The position numbers were made by a program, and so were the translations under genes. The notes under the pieces were generated by a model, which saw only the letters and a list, made by a program, of their open reading frames with translations, made no database searches and had not been told where the DNA came from. Of a stretch of DNA of 64,000 bases, positions 10,018 through 21,492 are shown in pieces. The number at the start of each line of letters is the position of its first letter. The first letter of the stretch is position 1. Source of the DNA: Sporopachydermia quercuum (Eukaryota > Ascomycota > Sporopachydermiomycetes > Sporopachydermiales > Sporopachydermiaceae); the NCBI GenBank assembly GCA_001599295.1, contig BCGN01000011.1, positions 1-64,000 on the forward strand, given 5' to 3'.

Positions 10018-11002
10018 ATGACTACAGAACTGAGTTCTAACAGTGGTCTCACCAATGGAAACGGTGAGAAGATTGTAATATCTGACACCAGCAAAAGATA
10101 TGATGATGACGATTTAGATTTTTTGAATGACGGGGATATAAATGATTATGGTATTACGGGAACAGATTCTCTACCGTTTCTGAAAGAACTAGACAGAGCA
10201 GTGTTCTCGAGAGCAGATTTCAATATTGATGAATACTTGTATGAAAACCATAGATATATGACTTTACAAGACTTGAGGACACAAGTGAATCAATTACTAC
10301 AGCAGCTGAATCAAGAACTAATAGACCTGGTGAATATAGATTACAATGACTTTGTAAATTTGGGGAAATCACTCAAAGGAAAGGACAAGAACATAGAGGA
10401 ATTGAAAGTAGGAGTAATGAGATATGATAAGGAACTAAAGGTATGCTTAGATCAATAGTGAAAAAGATTATAAATATATCAGTTTTTAAGTTTTTACTAA
10501 CTAGGAATATATTTAGTCCATCAAATCAAGCTTGAACACAAGTTCGTCAGTTGTCTCTAAATCAATTGATAATCAGAAATCACTATATATCATGAAACAG
10601 TTAGTTCGATTGCTTATATTGCAAAGCGAATATATTACCCAAATGGAAACATTATTACAAAAATGTGGCGATGAATCAAAACCAAAAGAGAATATAGATC
10701 AAAGGGTATTCTATTTACAGCAAGTAACGCATATGTTTATTTCTTCTCAAAGTCTTACAACAACCATAGTTCAAAATGGTATCGATTACTTGCATTTACA
10801 ACAATTGGATCATCATCAGATTCTGCAATCTAATATCTCCAAGTTGAATATCATCAGGAATCTATTACTAAATAGACTGAAAACCATTCTAAAGGAAATC
10901 AAGTCTGATGTAAGAACATCTTCATCTAAAGATCAAGCTTTAGTAATTATGTCTTTATTCATCAAATTGAATGAAATCAAGGAAGCTGTCAGGAAGAGAT
11001 AG
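10018..11002 (+). CDS. COG2: Conserved oligomeric Golgi complex subunit 2 (two exons)
   Basis: Cog2 is a lobe A subunit of the COG tether, which acts in retrograde intra-Golgi vesicle traffic. Exon 1 is 10018-10440, the intron 10441-10516 and exon 2 10517-11002. The join falls between codons and gives 302 residues; Saccharomyces Cog2 is 262. Without splicing the frame ends after 146 residues. The family signature is in exon 1: LPFLKELDRAVFSRADFNID, then HRYMTLQDLRTQVNQLLQQL and NIDYNDFVNLGKSLKGKD (residues about 57-125). Exon 2 is helical and Leu/Gln-rich. The donor GTATGC differs from GTATGT at the last base; the branch point is a perfect TACTAAC. The start is the ATG at 10018. Confidence 0.88.
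10441..10516 (+). other. COG2: Spliceosomal intron of COG2
   Basis: A 76-nt intron with donor GTATGC, branch point TACTAAC at 10495-10501 and acceptor TTTAG ending at 10516. It is phase 0. Removing it joins two open frames in register. Confidence 0.88.
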
Positions 11003-11623
11003 AGAGAGTAACATGATGACTCATTTTACCGTGTCGTCTTTTATTATTGACATCTCTTCCGTCTATTACAACGTTATAACCACTGATTCTGAATTCAAAC
11101 ATTATATCATTGATATTCATCAATCTTTAGAGATCCCATCCTCCTTATTGTATTATCACCTCATATGATTATGTAATATTTTATTTTAGGTGAGACCTGG
11201 TGGTATCATCATATATAAATTCCCGTACCGGGTAACATAATTTTTCACCATACATAAAAAATTTTAATTTCTATGGGAAATCAGTATTGAGAAAAGTGGA
11301 AATCAGTATCAAGAATCTTTTGTAGATGCTCGATAAAAGAATCAATCATAGAAAGCAGAACTTCAATAAATCATAATTAATCTATCACTGAAGGCTTGGG
11401 TTTGAAGAAGTTCTCGAAGGTTTTTGCATTAGTTAACGAGGTGAGACTTTACTCCATTGTCAATCTAATAATTATTGTCATAGTCATTTCACAGTCCAGT
11501 TGCATTGTATATTTAAAGCTGTGATTTATGGTATCTGGGCGGCGAAAGCAAAAGTACAAAGGAGAAGAAAAGGAAGTCCGTTATAACACTAGCATTCTCA
11601 AATAGTTGATCCAATACGTCAAA
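11003..11623. other. COG2-RRP9 intergenic region with Reb1-like and RRPE-like motifs
   Basis: Promoter region of RRP9. CGGGTAA at 11229-11235 matches the Reb1 site (TTACCCG on the other strand). AAAAAATTTT at 11256-11265 matches the RRPE element common at ribosome-biogenesis genes, which suits RRP9. Both are about 360-390 bp from the start. No other gene is seen. Confidence 0.45.
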
Positions 11624-13234
11624 ATGTCGGATTCATTCTTCACAAAAGCCGGGAAATCAAGAAAGCGAGTGCGAACAACGTCGTTAGCTCCTAAACAGCA
11701 GAAAAGAAATAGAGGCGTAAGTGAGAGCAGTGGACAGCAAACCCATGATGACTCAAGCGACGATCTATCATTATCTGAAGAAGATTCAGACTTAGAAAAC
11801 GGGATAGAAAATGAAGGAAATGAAGGAGATGTTATCGATAGTGATGAGGAATTTGCAGGTGAAACTGCGGCAGATAAACGAAGACGGCTAGCTAAACAGT
11901 ATCTGGAGAATTTGAAAGCTGAAGCTGAAGCTGATGAGTATGGATTTGATGCTAAAGATCTGGATGATGACATTATAGCTAAAAGATTACAAGATGATTC
12001 AGCGGAAGGTAAAGGAAGAATTTACCGATTTATCTCTGACAAGTTGTTGTTGAGAGACAACAAACCTTTGTTCCGTAAGACACCTTTCAACAATATAACA
12101 GCCATTGACGGTAAATTCCCAGACATATTTGTCACATCAAAAGACATCACTCTTTCCAAATGGAGAATGGATAATTTCAATCAAAATCCAACATTGGTGA
12201 AAATCGTTCGAGGTCAAAAGAAAAATAAAAAGTCAAAATTAGGTGAGTTAACGCTGGAGAAAGTTCAAAGCGTTCCTCATACTGATGAAATCCTTACTGT
12301 AGCCGTGAGTCCAGATCAAAGATATGTATGCACAGGTGGCAAGGATAGGAAGTTAGTGATATGGAGTTTAGAAAATTTGGGCTTTGTTAAAGCTCTGGAT
12401 ACAAGGGACAGAAGAGGTGTGGTGAACTCAATTGCGTTTAGAAGAAATTCCGATCAACTATATGCTGCATGTGCAGATTTAAAGATTAGAACATATTCAA
12501 TAGGACAGCAAGCACAGATGGAAACATTATTTGGTCATCAGGATAACGTTATTGATATTAGTGCATTGGGTCAAGAAAGATGTGTGACTGTCGGCTCCCG
12601 GGATAAGACTGCTATGTTATGGAAAATCGTAGAAGAAACCAGACTTACATTCAGAGGTGGTGATGGATTAGCCGATATAAAAGATGAGAATAAAAAGTCA
12701 AGAGCTCAGTATGCAGAAGGAAGTATGGATTGCGTTTCAATGATTGACGATACATATTTTCTCACTGGTAGTGATAATGGTAATATTGCTTTATGGTCTA
12801 TCCAGAAAAAGAAGCCAGTATTCATTCACAGAGTTTCTCACGGAATTGAACCTCAAATTGAATTAAAGCAACACACAGCAGAAGAAAATCCAGAACTAAA
12901 TAGTCTCGTTGTTCCTCCTCCTCAACCATACTGGATCACCAGTATTTATGCCATTCCTTATTCTGACACATTTTTTACTGGATCGTGGGATGGCCATATT
13001 AATGTTTGGAAAATATCACAAGATATGAGGTCTTTTGAACAATTATATTCCATTCCTACACCTAAAGGAATAGTAAATGGCATCAAAGTTCTAGAAACAG
13101 GTGGATATCAAAAGGAGACGTTTTGCCTGATAGCTGCATTATCAAAAGAAATGAAACATGGAAGATGGAAGAAAATCTCTGGGGGCAAAAATGGGATTTT
13201 CTCGTTGAAAATTGACCTACAACAATTAGCTTAA
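11624..13234 (+). CDS. RRP9: U3 snoRNP protein Rrp9 (U3-55K)
   Basis: Rrp9 binds the box B/C motif of U3 snoRNA and is part of the SSU processome for 18S rRNA maturation in the nucleolus. The product is 536 residues; the Saccharomyces protein is 573. Residues 1-30 are basic and nucleolar-like. Residues 35-85 are acidic, and a helical stretch follows (DKRRRLAKQYLENLKAEAEADE, shortened here to its key part). Residues about 205-530 form the WD40 propeller, with VCTGGKDRKLVIWS, VTVGSRDKTAMLWK, LTGSDNGNIALWS and FTGSWDGHINVWK. The ATG at 11624 is chosen because the frame upstream has only a TTG. Family assignment is firm. Confidence 0.93.
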   Translation: MSDSFFTKAGKSRKRVRTTSLAPKQQKRNRGVSESSGQQTHDDSSDDLSLSEEDSDLENGIENEGNEGDVIDSDEEFAGETAADKRRRLAKQYLENLKAEAEADEYGFDAKDLDDDIIAKRLQDDSAEGKGRIYRFISDKLLLRDNKPLFRKTPFNNITAIDGKFPDIFVTSKDITLSKWRMDNFNQNPTLVKIVRGQKKNKKSKLGELTLEKVQSVPHTDEILTVAVSPDQRYVCTGGKDRKLVIWSLENLGFVKALDTRDRRGVVNSIAFRRNSDQLYAACADLKIRTYSIGQQAQMETLFGHQDNVIDISALGQERCVTVGSRDKTAMLWKIVEETRLTFRGGDGLADIKDENKKSRAQYAEGSMDCVSMIDDTYFLTGSDNGNIALWSIQKKKPVFIHRVSHGIEPQIELKQHTAEENPELNSLVVPPPQPYWITSIYAIPYSDTFFTGSWDGHINVWKISQDMRSFEQLYSIPTPKGIVNGIKVLETGGYQKETFCLIAALSKEMKHGRWKKISGGKNGIFSLKIDLQQLA

Positions 13235-15479
13235 ATGTTTGTATATACTACGTCAGATTATTACATGCATCTACCTTATATAACTCATATCAATCACCTT
13301 TTATTACCAATTAATGTACAAGAATAGTGAAATATTACTCTTTCAGCATATTCATATCTATGAGCTTTATTTATTTCCTTATTATAAGAAACCGCATTAT
13401 CTCGTAAATGGAAAACACTAACAAGCATCAAAAGATACCAAGGCAGCATTAATAGTGTTGGTAGCGAAACTTCTCTCGTGGTAAGATAAGCTATGAAATA
13501 ATATATGAAATAGCTCTTCTTCTTTCCTTGACTTCACACCAAAAAGCCAATCAAATTCATACATAATCTGCATAAATTATATTCCATACCTGGAATCACG
13601 AAATTTATCAGGTAGTTTTCTTGGGCGTATTCTACAGCTGCTGATCTCTCATCTATGGTTTTATGACCTGTGTCGAATAACACAGTGAGCCATATAATAG
13701 TGCCTAAACAACTACTTATAATCTTCAATTACTAGATTAGCTATATACATCATTAAGTGTTCTACTGAGCCCTGACCGAGCCCCTCGAATTATTTTAAAT
13801 GAGTGTAAGTTTCTATTATCAGATTCTGATAGTCTTCATGTAGTTCATTTATAGCCCCCAGAATTCTCTCGGTTAATATCACGCCAATGTGTCTTCTGTT
13901 GCAAGATCTGATTCATCATAGTCATAAGGCATTAGAAGGCCTATCCTGACCTTCAGCTCAAAGGATATATAACTGACATCTTCTATTGCATGAATAATAT
14001 CACCAATCTTGAAAAAATATAACGAACGCTATCAAATTGCCAGAATAACTGTTAACAAAGCGCTCTTGAAAGAACACCTGTGATATACAGCTTTTCCTTT
14101 TGATTCTTTATATATAGTCCAAAGGCTTCGGCGGTGAGTGCCTCTAGCACGCCTGCTGGTTTCAGCTGAAATAACTTTTCATTCTTCACACCTGAATGCT
14201 TTTTCTCCGTCATAATATTGAAATTAGTCGCATTATGATCTCCATACTCTCTTTAGCGAAATCCTCGGTCGGAATGCTATTTTATGACGTATTTCTCCAT
14301 AAATTGGGTAACTTGTAGATGTACTTTTAATTCTAAAGTAGATGTTCAGATAAAATTTCGGAAATAATAAAAGGTCACAGATGAGTAAAACAAAAAATAG
14401 GAAACTATATACCGCGCGCATGAATGGCAGCGGGAACACTACAATGAAGTAATGGAATATTCCAACTCTTAGCAAAACCAATAAAGCATAATAAGATCAG
14501 AATTAGATAGGGCCTTATTTGCTAAAGAAATGGTATTTGATCGACACGATTTATCGGAAATTTCTTAATAGAAGACTTGGATCAAGCTTGTAACATTACT
14601 TGCTGATTAACTTGAAGTCTCTACTCGTTTGGGCATATTATCCCTGAAAAATTCCACCAGTAGCTATTATATACAACCATAGTTAGAAGTGACTAGTGAA
14701 GACGAAAAGATCTACTGCTTTTATAAATAAATAATAAACATCAAAATAAACAATAAATATTTGTTATTACCTTTTGTTAGTTTCTGCTTAGAGACCAGTC
14801 CCGTCCCAAGCTCAAACATTACAAAAGAAACATGTATCCAGGCAGTCAGTTGACTCATGCACATGAAACTGGTAATGTTCCATGAAATATCGAGTACTAG
14901 CGAAGACTTCTTCCTACCCGATGGAAGAATGGAAGAGATTGCTGTTACAAAGGTCAAGAAACTCAAAGCTATTGTAAATTAAAATGATTATATAAAACTG
15001 AATAAGATATGAGTAGAACTCAAGATTATTTAATACTATTTTGCATTGTAGATCAGTGTTTGGGGTCAAGGTTTAATAGGGAAAGGAATTCTTGGTTCAA
15101 GAGATCTACTGGTGCACTAAATAGTAAATAAAAAGTCCATATTAACCTATAAAAAGTCACGACTATAATAGAATATGACTGATGAAAGGTTGATAAAAAA
15201 CCGAAAGCCATTTAGATAAATCATTTTTATCACTGACTCGAAATATAATATACAACCATCAGTTAGCACTATTCACTGCAGTCAAGTAAAATGAAAAAAG
15301 CATTACCGAATTCTAAAACTGAAATAACAAATAACCAACCAATCATCTATAACAAACTAAGCAAATGACTAATGGGTATCTATAAAACAAAACTATAATA
15401 GCATACACGGCCCTCCCGTAAACAAACACACACATACGCATACGCACACACACACATACAGTACCACCATCTAAAAATG
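13235..15479. other. 2.2-kb convergent intergenic region
   Basis: The gap lies between the 3' ends of RRP9 and the GPI-protein gene, so it is not an obvious promoter. Minus-strand frames of 64 (13534-13728), 82 (14233-14481) and 81 (14721-14966) codons are hydrophobic but match no family I know. A locally GC-richer stretch near 14128-14163 can form a short GTGC/GCAC stem. Near 15420-15460 there is a CA-rich tract. A non-coding RNA or a fast-evolving membrane gene is possible, but not supported. Confidence 0.35.
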
Positions 15480-16061
15480 TTAAATCAACATTCCAATTGC
15501 AACAGCAGCAGCTAATGATAAATAACCAGAAGCAGCGCCTGCAGAGAAAGCACCATCTTCGGAAGAAGTTTCTGCACTTTCAGTAGTAGCAGATGGTGTA
15601 GTTGAATCAGATGTTACTGCAGCAGAAGAACTGGTTCGACTTCGGGAAGAAGGAGCAGATGTGTTGGAAAAAGTTGTTGAATCAATAGCTGTTGAATTAA
15701 TAGCTGTAGAAGTATTGTTGTATAGTGACCTTGTTAACAATGTTGTTTTCTTTGAGGTGGGCTTAGCAGTTGTGGTATTGAAATGAGTACTTGTTTTTGA
15801 AATAGAGCTGCTTCTCTTAGTGCTTGAAGATTCAATAGAACTAGAGTTGGTGCTAGTTGTAGTGTTATCAAGACCCTCACTGGCAACAGCAAATAAACCT
15901 GGATTTGCTGACAAAGAAGCAACAGACACAAGACTAGCGGTTTCGAGAGGATAGTCAACAAATTCAGTATGTGTAATGGTGAATCTGGATGTTGTTGTTT
16001 CTTCTGCTGCAACCATAGCAGCTGAAGCAACTAGGATGGCAGTAGCGGTTCCAAACTTCAT
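15480..16061 (-). CDS. Small GPI-anchored cell-wall protein, Ser/Thr-rich
   Basis: This 193-residue protein has the layout of a yeast GPI-modified wall protein. Residues 1-19 form a signal peptide ending in an AMVAA-type site. A short ordered part follows (residues 20-65, with SRFTITHTEFVDYPLETA). Residues about 66-175 are Ser/Thr-rich with several NxT/S sites (for example NNTST, NSTA, NTSA). The C-terminus ends with small residues (SEDGAFSAGAAS) and the hydrophobic tail GYLSLAAAVAIGMLI, typical of a GPI addition signal. No catalytic domain is visible, and the exact family is not recognised. The start at 16061 gives a clean signal peptide. It faces a very long upstream region, often seen for regulated surface proteins. 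Confidence 0.85.
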   Translation of the reverse strand: MKFGTATAILVASAAMVAAEETTTSRFTITHTEFVDYPLETASLVSVASLSANPGLFAVASEGLDNTTTSTNSSSIESSSTKRSSSISKTSTHFNTTTAKPTSKKTTLLTRSLYNNTSTAINSTAIDSTTFSNTSAPSSRSRTSSSAAVTSDSTTPSATTESAETSSEDGAFSAGAASGYLSLAAAVAIGMLI

Positions 16062-19000
16062 ATTGAATTAGCGCGTTTTGTAATGTTATCAATAGCGACA
16101 ATTGTTAATGTTGGTAGTGTTCAAGTTAATTTTCGTGTTCGGTCGAACTAAGAGTCAAGGATTTAATTGTTGTGATATGAAAGTATTACTAACTCGGATA
16201 CTAAAGGAATGACTGGAGTTAGACAATTGATCTTTCTGATTCAAATTGAGTTATCAAACAAAACTTGATTAACTGACAAATCTTTAGACTAGGTAGAAAA
16301 AGAGAAATAGAAGAAATGTGGTTCTGTTGATGACATCAGAGAGGAAGGTGGAAAAAGAAAGAGAAAGGAATCGAAACAGAAAGTAAGAAATGGGGAATGG
16401 GGAGGATCAGAAGTCAAATAATTCTTAAGATTAAAGTTCGATTGTTTGAAAGAGCAAGGTTTCGCTAGGACCAGAACTCTAAACTATATTGTAGCAAATA
16501 GTGGTAACTTTAAATACTAAGGGCCCAAGTGAACCGTCAGCAGATACCAATTATGACTATGGAGTATTTTTTATTAAGTTAAGATAAAATATACCCGGAA
16601 ACTGTTTGAGAATGAAAGAATTTTATTAAAGAATGATACGCTTTTATGACTGAGCAGTCAGAAGAAAAGAAAGATGGTTGAAGTCAGTAGTTCCTTCTTC
16701 GTCATCAGAAGGAGAACTGATTTCATAGGTGTCAGCTGTTTCACCTTGCTGTTGTTTAGGGATAAGCTGAGATGCATATTTTTCATTTTCGTTTTACAAT
16801 ATATATTTCTGGTATTCAAGTACTGTTATTATGACGATAGTGCTCGGAGTTCTATTATAAGGATATCTTTCTACGAGAACAAGCAAATTGATCCTTCATT
16901 TCTATTTGATCTAGGTGCTTGTTTATCAAAAAATTGACCTGTTGTTTTTTGATTTAGTTCAAAGAGTATAACTAACGTTATATATAACAGACACAAAGTT
17001 GGGTATTTGTTTTATTTATTTTCATCCAGATGTAGAATGAATTTGTCAGAATACATTTTAAGTTGCAAATGAAAATAACATATTTGAAGTTTAGTTCTTT
17101 TTTGTTAGTGGAGTATTTAAGAGCAGTAGGCACTTTATTTAGTCTTTGGAATTTGAACAATCGTTCTAACCTTAAATGCACTTTTAGCTGTCAATAACTA
17201 CAAAAACATTATTAGCTTGAACCTTATAGTTCTTTTTGATCGTTTCTATCCCAATTCTGTTCTTGAGTTCCCAATTTACACAGTGGTCTCTGAACTCATA
17301 ATTCCATACATAATTCTTCCGGTAATATATTTTTCAGAATCGCTATATAACTTGTGGCTGAAAAGATCATCAAATCTGATCGCGAGCTCAAATAATCGTT
17401 TATTGTATTGCAGGAGACAATTAAACCTTCATATTTGAACTCAGTGTGATCCAGGTATCTGAAGCAATGATTCTGTTTAGCTGGAAAAGACTATGAATCA
17501 ACTCTGAAGGTATATTTATACCTATCCACTGTTCGTTAATCGAAATTCAAGTCTTATTACCGAGAGATTTAACCCAATTGGTTTCCTGTTTCCTCCAATT
17601 ACTTATCACGGGCTTATTAGGGGCTTATCACGGTGACGAATTGCCATCCCTACTATACAGTACGAGTTTGCTAAAAATCCCTATATTCAGTAGATGACCA
17701 ACCTCTTTCATTATTCAGTGTATCATAGATGTAGCAAACTTGTATCATATCATATCCATAGATTCAACTATCGATCCCCATATGAATTCTGGAAACCGAA
17801 ACTATAACCCCATTAATGTCAAAACAGATCAATTATTAGTTAGCCAAGTATTCAGCGAACTATATTATCGAGTCGACTGAACTGTTCAAAGCATTACCTT
17901 TTCTGGCTTGTACAAGGGTAGTATAGCCTATTTAGACCCTAACTCTATTGTATAAATTTAACTGGTTGAATCATCCAACAAATAAGTCTTACGAGATACC
18001 TTTCTGAAATTAGTTGCATTATTGAGATATTATGTAAACTTTATATTTAAGAATCAGTTTGAAAACAACGAAGTATTCTGAATTTTGAATTACGTATGCT
18101 GTGTGAATAAAGGGTTTCTAGTAGTATGGATGAATATTGATATTATTGTAAGGTAAGGAGCCACTTCTACAACTTCAATTAAATCATATATATGCAAAAA
18201 GATTCGTAGCTATCTTGGAATTTAACTATAAGAGAAGAGTAGATGAGATAATGTGTTAAGCAAAATTAGTAAAAGTCAAATGTGACCTAAGAAGCACTAC
18301 GTAGCAATGTAGCAATCTTGCACCAGAAGATATTTTGCGGATAATGAGATCTACCTCTAAAAGAGGCTGTCCAGGAAGCCTCAGCAAAGTATCGAACAGA
18401 TGTCAATCAATAGAATACCCAATGTAGAAGTCAATTTACGAGGATGTTCATATACTTTCTACTGATTATATCATGGGATGAGATGGATAGTTAGTTAATT
18501 TGAAAGGAGATACCAAGATCATACACATTTTACTTGAATAGTTCCTGAGGAGAAAGAAGAAAATGGGAAAGATATATAATATAACTGAAACAATGTTCTG
18601 AATACTTTGAAAACTAAGATTGATTGTTGTATGTTCTCTTCCTATTTTTATTTGACCCAGGTTCAGAGATTCTCATTGGGCATAAGATGAATTTCATAAT
18701 CCTAATACAGACATTCAATACTCTTCATGAGGCAAGCGAAATTGCAAACAAAAGACATGTGATGGATTTGACATGTGATGACATAACGTCTAGCTCCATT
18801 TCAACCTGACAGATTAGGTTTCAATTTTTTGACTCAATAATTGAGAAATACTCCATACCTCCTAGTTATGACACAGGATAATAAACTGAAGATTCCATTA
18901 AAATGTATCTGTTTTCAAAACGCATGTTGCTGATCTATGCTGAACTGTATGATAAACCGAAAACATTTACTAAAGTAGTATCTGAAGAACATTCCACACA

Positions 19001-19498
19001 GCAACTTGCATATGGTATATTCTTTTTGAAGTGACAGCAAACAATACTTTCATAGTATTTAGTGTTTCCGTTTCAGAAATTTGGATTTTTCTTTTTCTTT
19101 TTCTTTTTCTTTTTCTTTTCAATCCAAATCTACAATTAATTATACAAATTTCTATGGATTCTCATCTAAAGATGTAGAGATCTCCTCTAAGCTCATTCCA
19201 ATGTATGTGTGTAGCTTGTTTCACTTAAGCTCATTCTAATGCAATGTCATGCAGGATGTAATACCTAAACTCAATTGAAGCCAGCCATTTTTCTACAATT
19301 ACAAGGTTTTTCTTGATCTTCCAAATACAAATCCATTATCTTTCATTTGATTTAAAAATCATCCTTTCTTGTTATTGAATTCTTGTTTGCTTTTACTTCA
19401 TAACACTTGTTACTGTTAGTCACCAACATTAGCGTACTGCGTACTGCTAAAACCTAGAGTAAGTCAATGCAACTCCTTAACAACGTTACATAGATACA
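16062..19498. other. 3.4-kb gene-free divergent region
   Basis: The longest gene-free stretch of the window, between two divergent starts. Open frames of 60-87 codons occur (16674-16937, 17217-17438, 18624-18809) but none looks like a protein family. A repeated CTTATCACGG lies at 17602-17611 and 17624-17633, exactly 22 bp apart, each holding a GATA-factor core (CTTATC). A (CTTTTT)n tract lies at about 19087-19120. It could be a large promoter for the wall-protein gene, a non-coding RNA locus, a replication origin or a centromere. Nothing here decides between these. Confidence 0.4.
19087..19120. repeat. (CTTTTT)n simple repeat
   Basis: About five tandem TTTTTC units, 380 bp upstream of the gene that starts at 19499. 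Such poly-pyrimidine tracts are common nucleosome-depleted promoter elements in yeasts. Confidence 0.75.
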
Positions 19499-20695
19499 AT
19501 GACTACAGTTATATCAAATAGACATCTACAACCTCATACTTACAATCCAATCGCACATTCTGACGGCTACGGATCCTGCAATGAAGATCTCAATTACTCA
19601 GATTACAATGAAGACGGGCTGAATGTTCCGAAGTTCGCATCTCGACAGACCCAATCAGCTCCCACAATGAAAATAAATAGTGTCTACAACTCCAGAAACA
19701 AAAAACTACCCAAGAATCCCGAAGTTCCAAAAAAGACAAAAACAAGTGTAAGCTCTGGATTGCCAAAAAGCTTTTTCAAAAAACCTACAAGGCCTTCACC
19801 AACACTAGAAGAGATTCGATCGATGTCTACTGAAGCATTGGTTGATCTTGCATTTGACAATGGACCTAAAAAGAAGACTTTCATGTCAAATTTCAAGGAT
19901 GAAGAATCAGAGAGTCTTTATCACTTTGAAATACCAGAAACTGAACAGCTGGTTCCCCAGTCAGCTTTGATTGAACCAACAAAAGAGAAACGCAGAGTAC
20001 ATAGTTCGCCAAATGTACATTCAGGTTCTCAGTCAGCACCTTCGTATAGTTCTGTTCGAAGAAATAGAGGTGAAGATGTATACCTATGTGTAAATAATGG
20101 ATCATACATGTGGGACAAGAATCCTTATAAGCTAGCTGAGGAAGAAGAACAGCAAAAGATTGCTAGTAAAATTGGAAGCTGGAGCTATTGTCTTTGGAAT
20201 TTGGCTTCGACTGCAGGATCCGGAATAGGTAATTTGATATCACCAAGAGAAGCTCTACAGATTACTGTCACTGATGAGGATGAAACATTAATGACAAATA
20301 CAAGAAACAAATCAATCAACAGCCAATACAAATCAACTAAAGATGAGAATTTATCGTCTTCTTCCTGGAAAGGTATAAGTCATATCCATGATAAAATCAA
20401 AAAGCTCACCTTTCGAGCAAGATCTGCGGATATGATCAAAAAAATTACTCCCAGTACACGAGGATACCTATTCAATAAGAGCGGAAATTCAATTCCAAAT
20501 ATCGTTGAAAATAATGACTCACAAGTAAACAATGAAGAGGAAGTGGTGACAGCTAAATCTGGCTTCGCCAGGTATCTTTCGTTTGGTAGAATGATCATAG
20601 TGGGCTGGGCACTATACCAATTTCCTAGTATCATTAGCTATTTGTCGTGGTGTTTGAAAACAATTATACTATTACCCATGAGGTTACTGTTCTGA
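19499..20695 (+). CDS. Unrecognised protein with C-terminal membrane anchor
   Basis: I do not recognise this 398-residue protein. The first 200 residues are polar and Ser/Pro/Lys-rich with low order (PKKTKTSVSSGLPKSFFKKP), and contain one conserved-looking helix (TLEEIRSMSTEALVDLAFDN). Residues about 205-240 are aromatic and amphipathic (KIGSWSYCLWNLASTAGSGI). Residues about 360-398 form the only strong hydrophobic segment (MIIVGWALYQFPSIISYLSW then TIILLPMRLLF), ending at the C-terminus. There is no signal peptide. The layout suggests a tail-anchored membrane protein facing the cytosol or nucleus; spindle-pole and ER-contact proteins share such a layout, but no motif ties it to either. Codon use and composition resemble the neighbours, so it is very likely a real gene. 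Confidence 0.8.
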   Translation: MTTVISNRHLQPHTYNPIAHSDGYGSCNEDLNYSDYNEDGLNVPKFASRQTQSAPTMKINSVYNSRNKKLPKNPEVPKKTKTSVSSGLPKSFFKKPTRPSPTLEEIRSMSTEALVDLAFDNGPKKKTFMSNFKDEESESLYHFEIPETEQLVPQSALIEPTKEKRRVHSSPNVHSGSQSAPSYSSVRRNRGEDVYLCVNNGSYMWDKNPYKLAEEEEQQKIASKIGSWSYCLWNLASTAGSGIGNLISPREALQITVTDEDETLMTNTRNKSINSQYKSTKDENLSSSSWKGISHIHDKIKKLTFRARSADMIKKITPSTRGYLFNKSGNSIPNIVENNDSQVNNEEEVVTAKSGFARYLSFGRMIIVGWALYQFPSIISYLSWCLKTIILLPMRLLF

Positions 20696-21492
20696 TTAAA
20701 GCATCTGTCTTATAATGAATCTCTTTTATGCACTGTTTTTAACACAAGAACAACTATCATAGTCGTTTTAAGAAACGGAACAGCGACAGGTTCTTGTTCT
20801 CTTTTCCTTGGTAATAATAGATTACGTAACAGTTATATTTTTTCAATACTATCAAGTATTTCACACACCATATATCTGTAATGGGACTAATTGTGAGTTG
20901 CTCTATATAGATAGCTAGATTGATAGCAGCAGATCATAGGACAATAATAAGAAAAATATAGTTGTTATCTATACAATCTAAAATGAAAAATTAAATCGAT
21001 AGAAGTTTAAAACAAGCGGAGAAATTTTTTTCCCACAGTATTTCCTTCATTTTATTTTTCTTCCATTTCAGTAGATAGTAGATTGTGATGGGACGCTTCG
21101 GACAATGGTCTCGTACATTGGCTACCTTTCATTAATGTCCTAGAGCAAGTAACTGAAAAATAGATATTCGTTCATCTCCAATACATAAGTAATTATTCAA
21201 ACTAAAAATAGTGCTATAATACTTGTCAGAAAAGCAAACATTTGCATATATTCATAAATTCGAGCCCAAAGTATCTACATATTAGAAGAGCTTGGTGTCG
21301 TCGGTCAGCTTTTCTTTGCTGAGACTAAGTGATCTTTGATACCTTTTACCTTTGTATAACTGTGGCACGGTTATCATTATGGAAGGACAGTATATCAATA
21401 GTTCAACAATATTATATTCAAGCATACCTTTAGAATTTCAGATTACACAAAATTGATTCCACTACCATAAGAATATTAGCACCATACAGAAA
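20696..21492. other. Intergenic region upstream of CUE3
   Basis: An 800-bp promoter and 3' region between tandem genes. I see AT-rich sequence and no further gene or clear motif. Confidence 0.5.

Noticed and set aside
4489-11449. GAGGTGAGACTT found near 4489 and 11438, with a similar copy near 11189
   Set aside because: A repeated 12-mer is expected many times by chance in 64 kb.
14233-14966. Two hydrophobic minus-strand frames of about 80 codons
   Set aside because: They resemble membrane segments but match no family, and no splice signals clearly join them.
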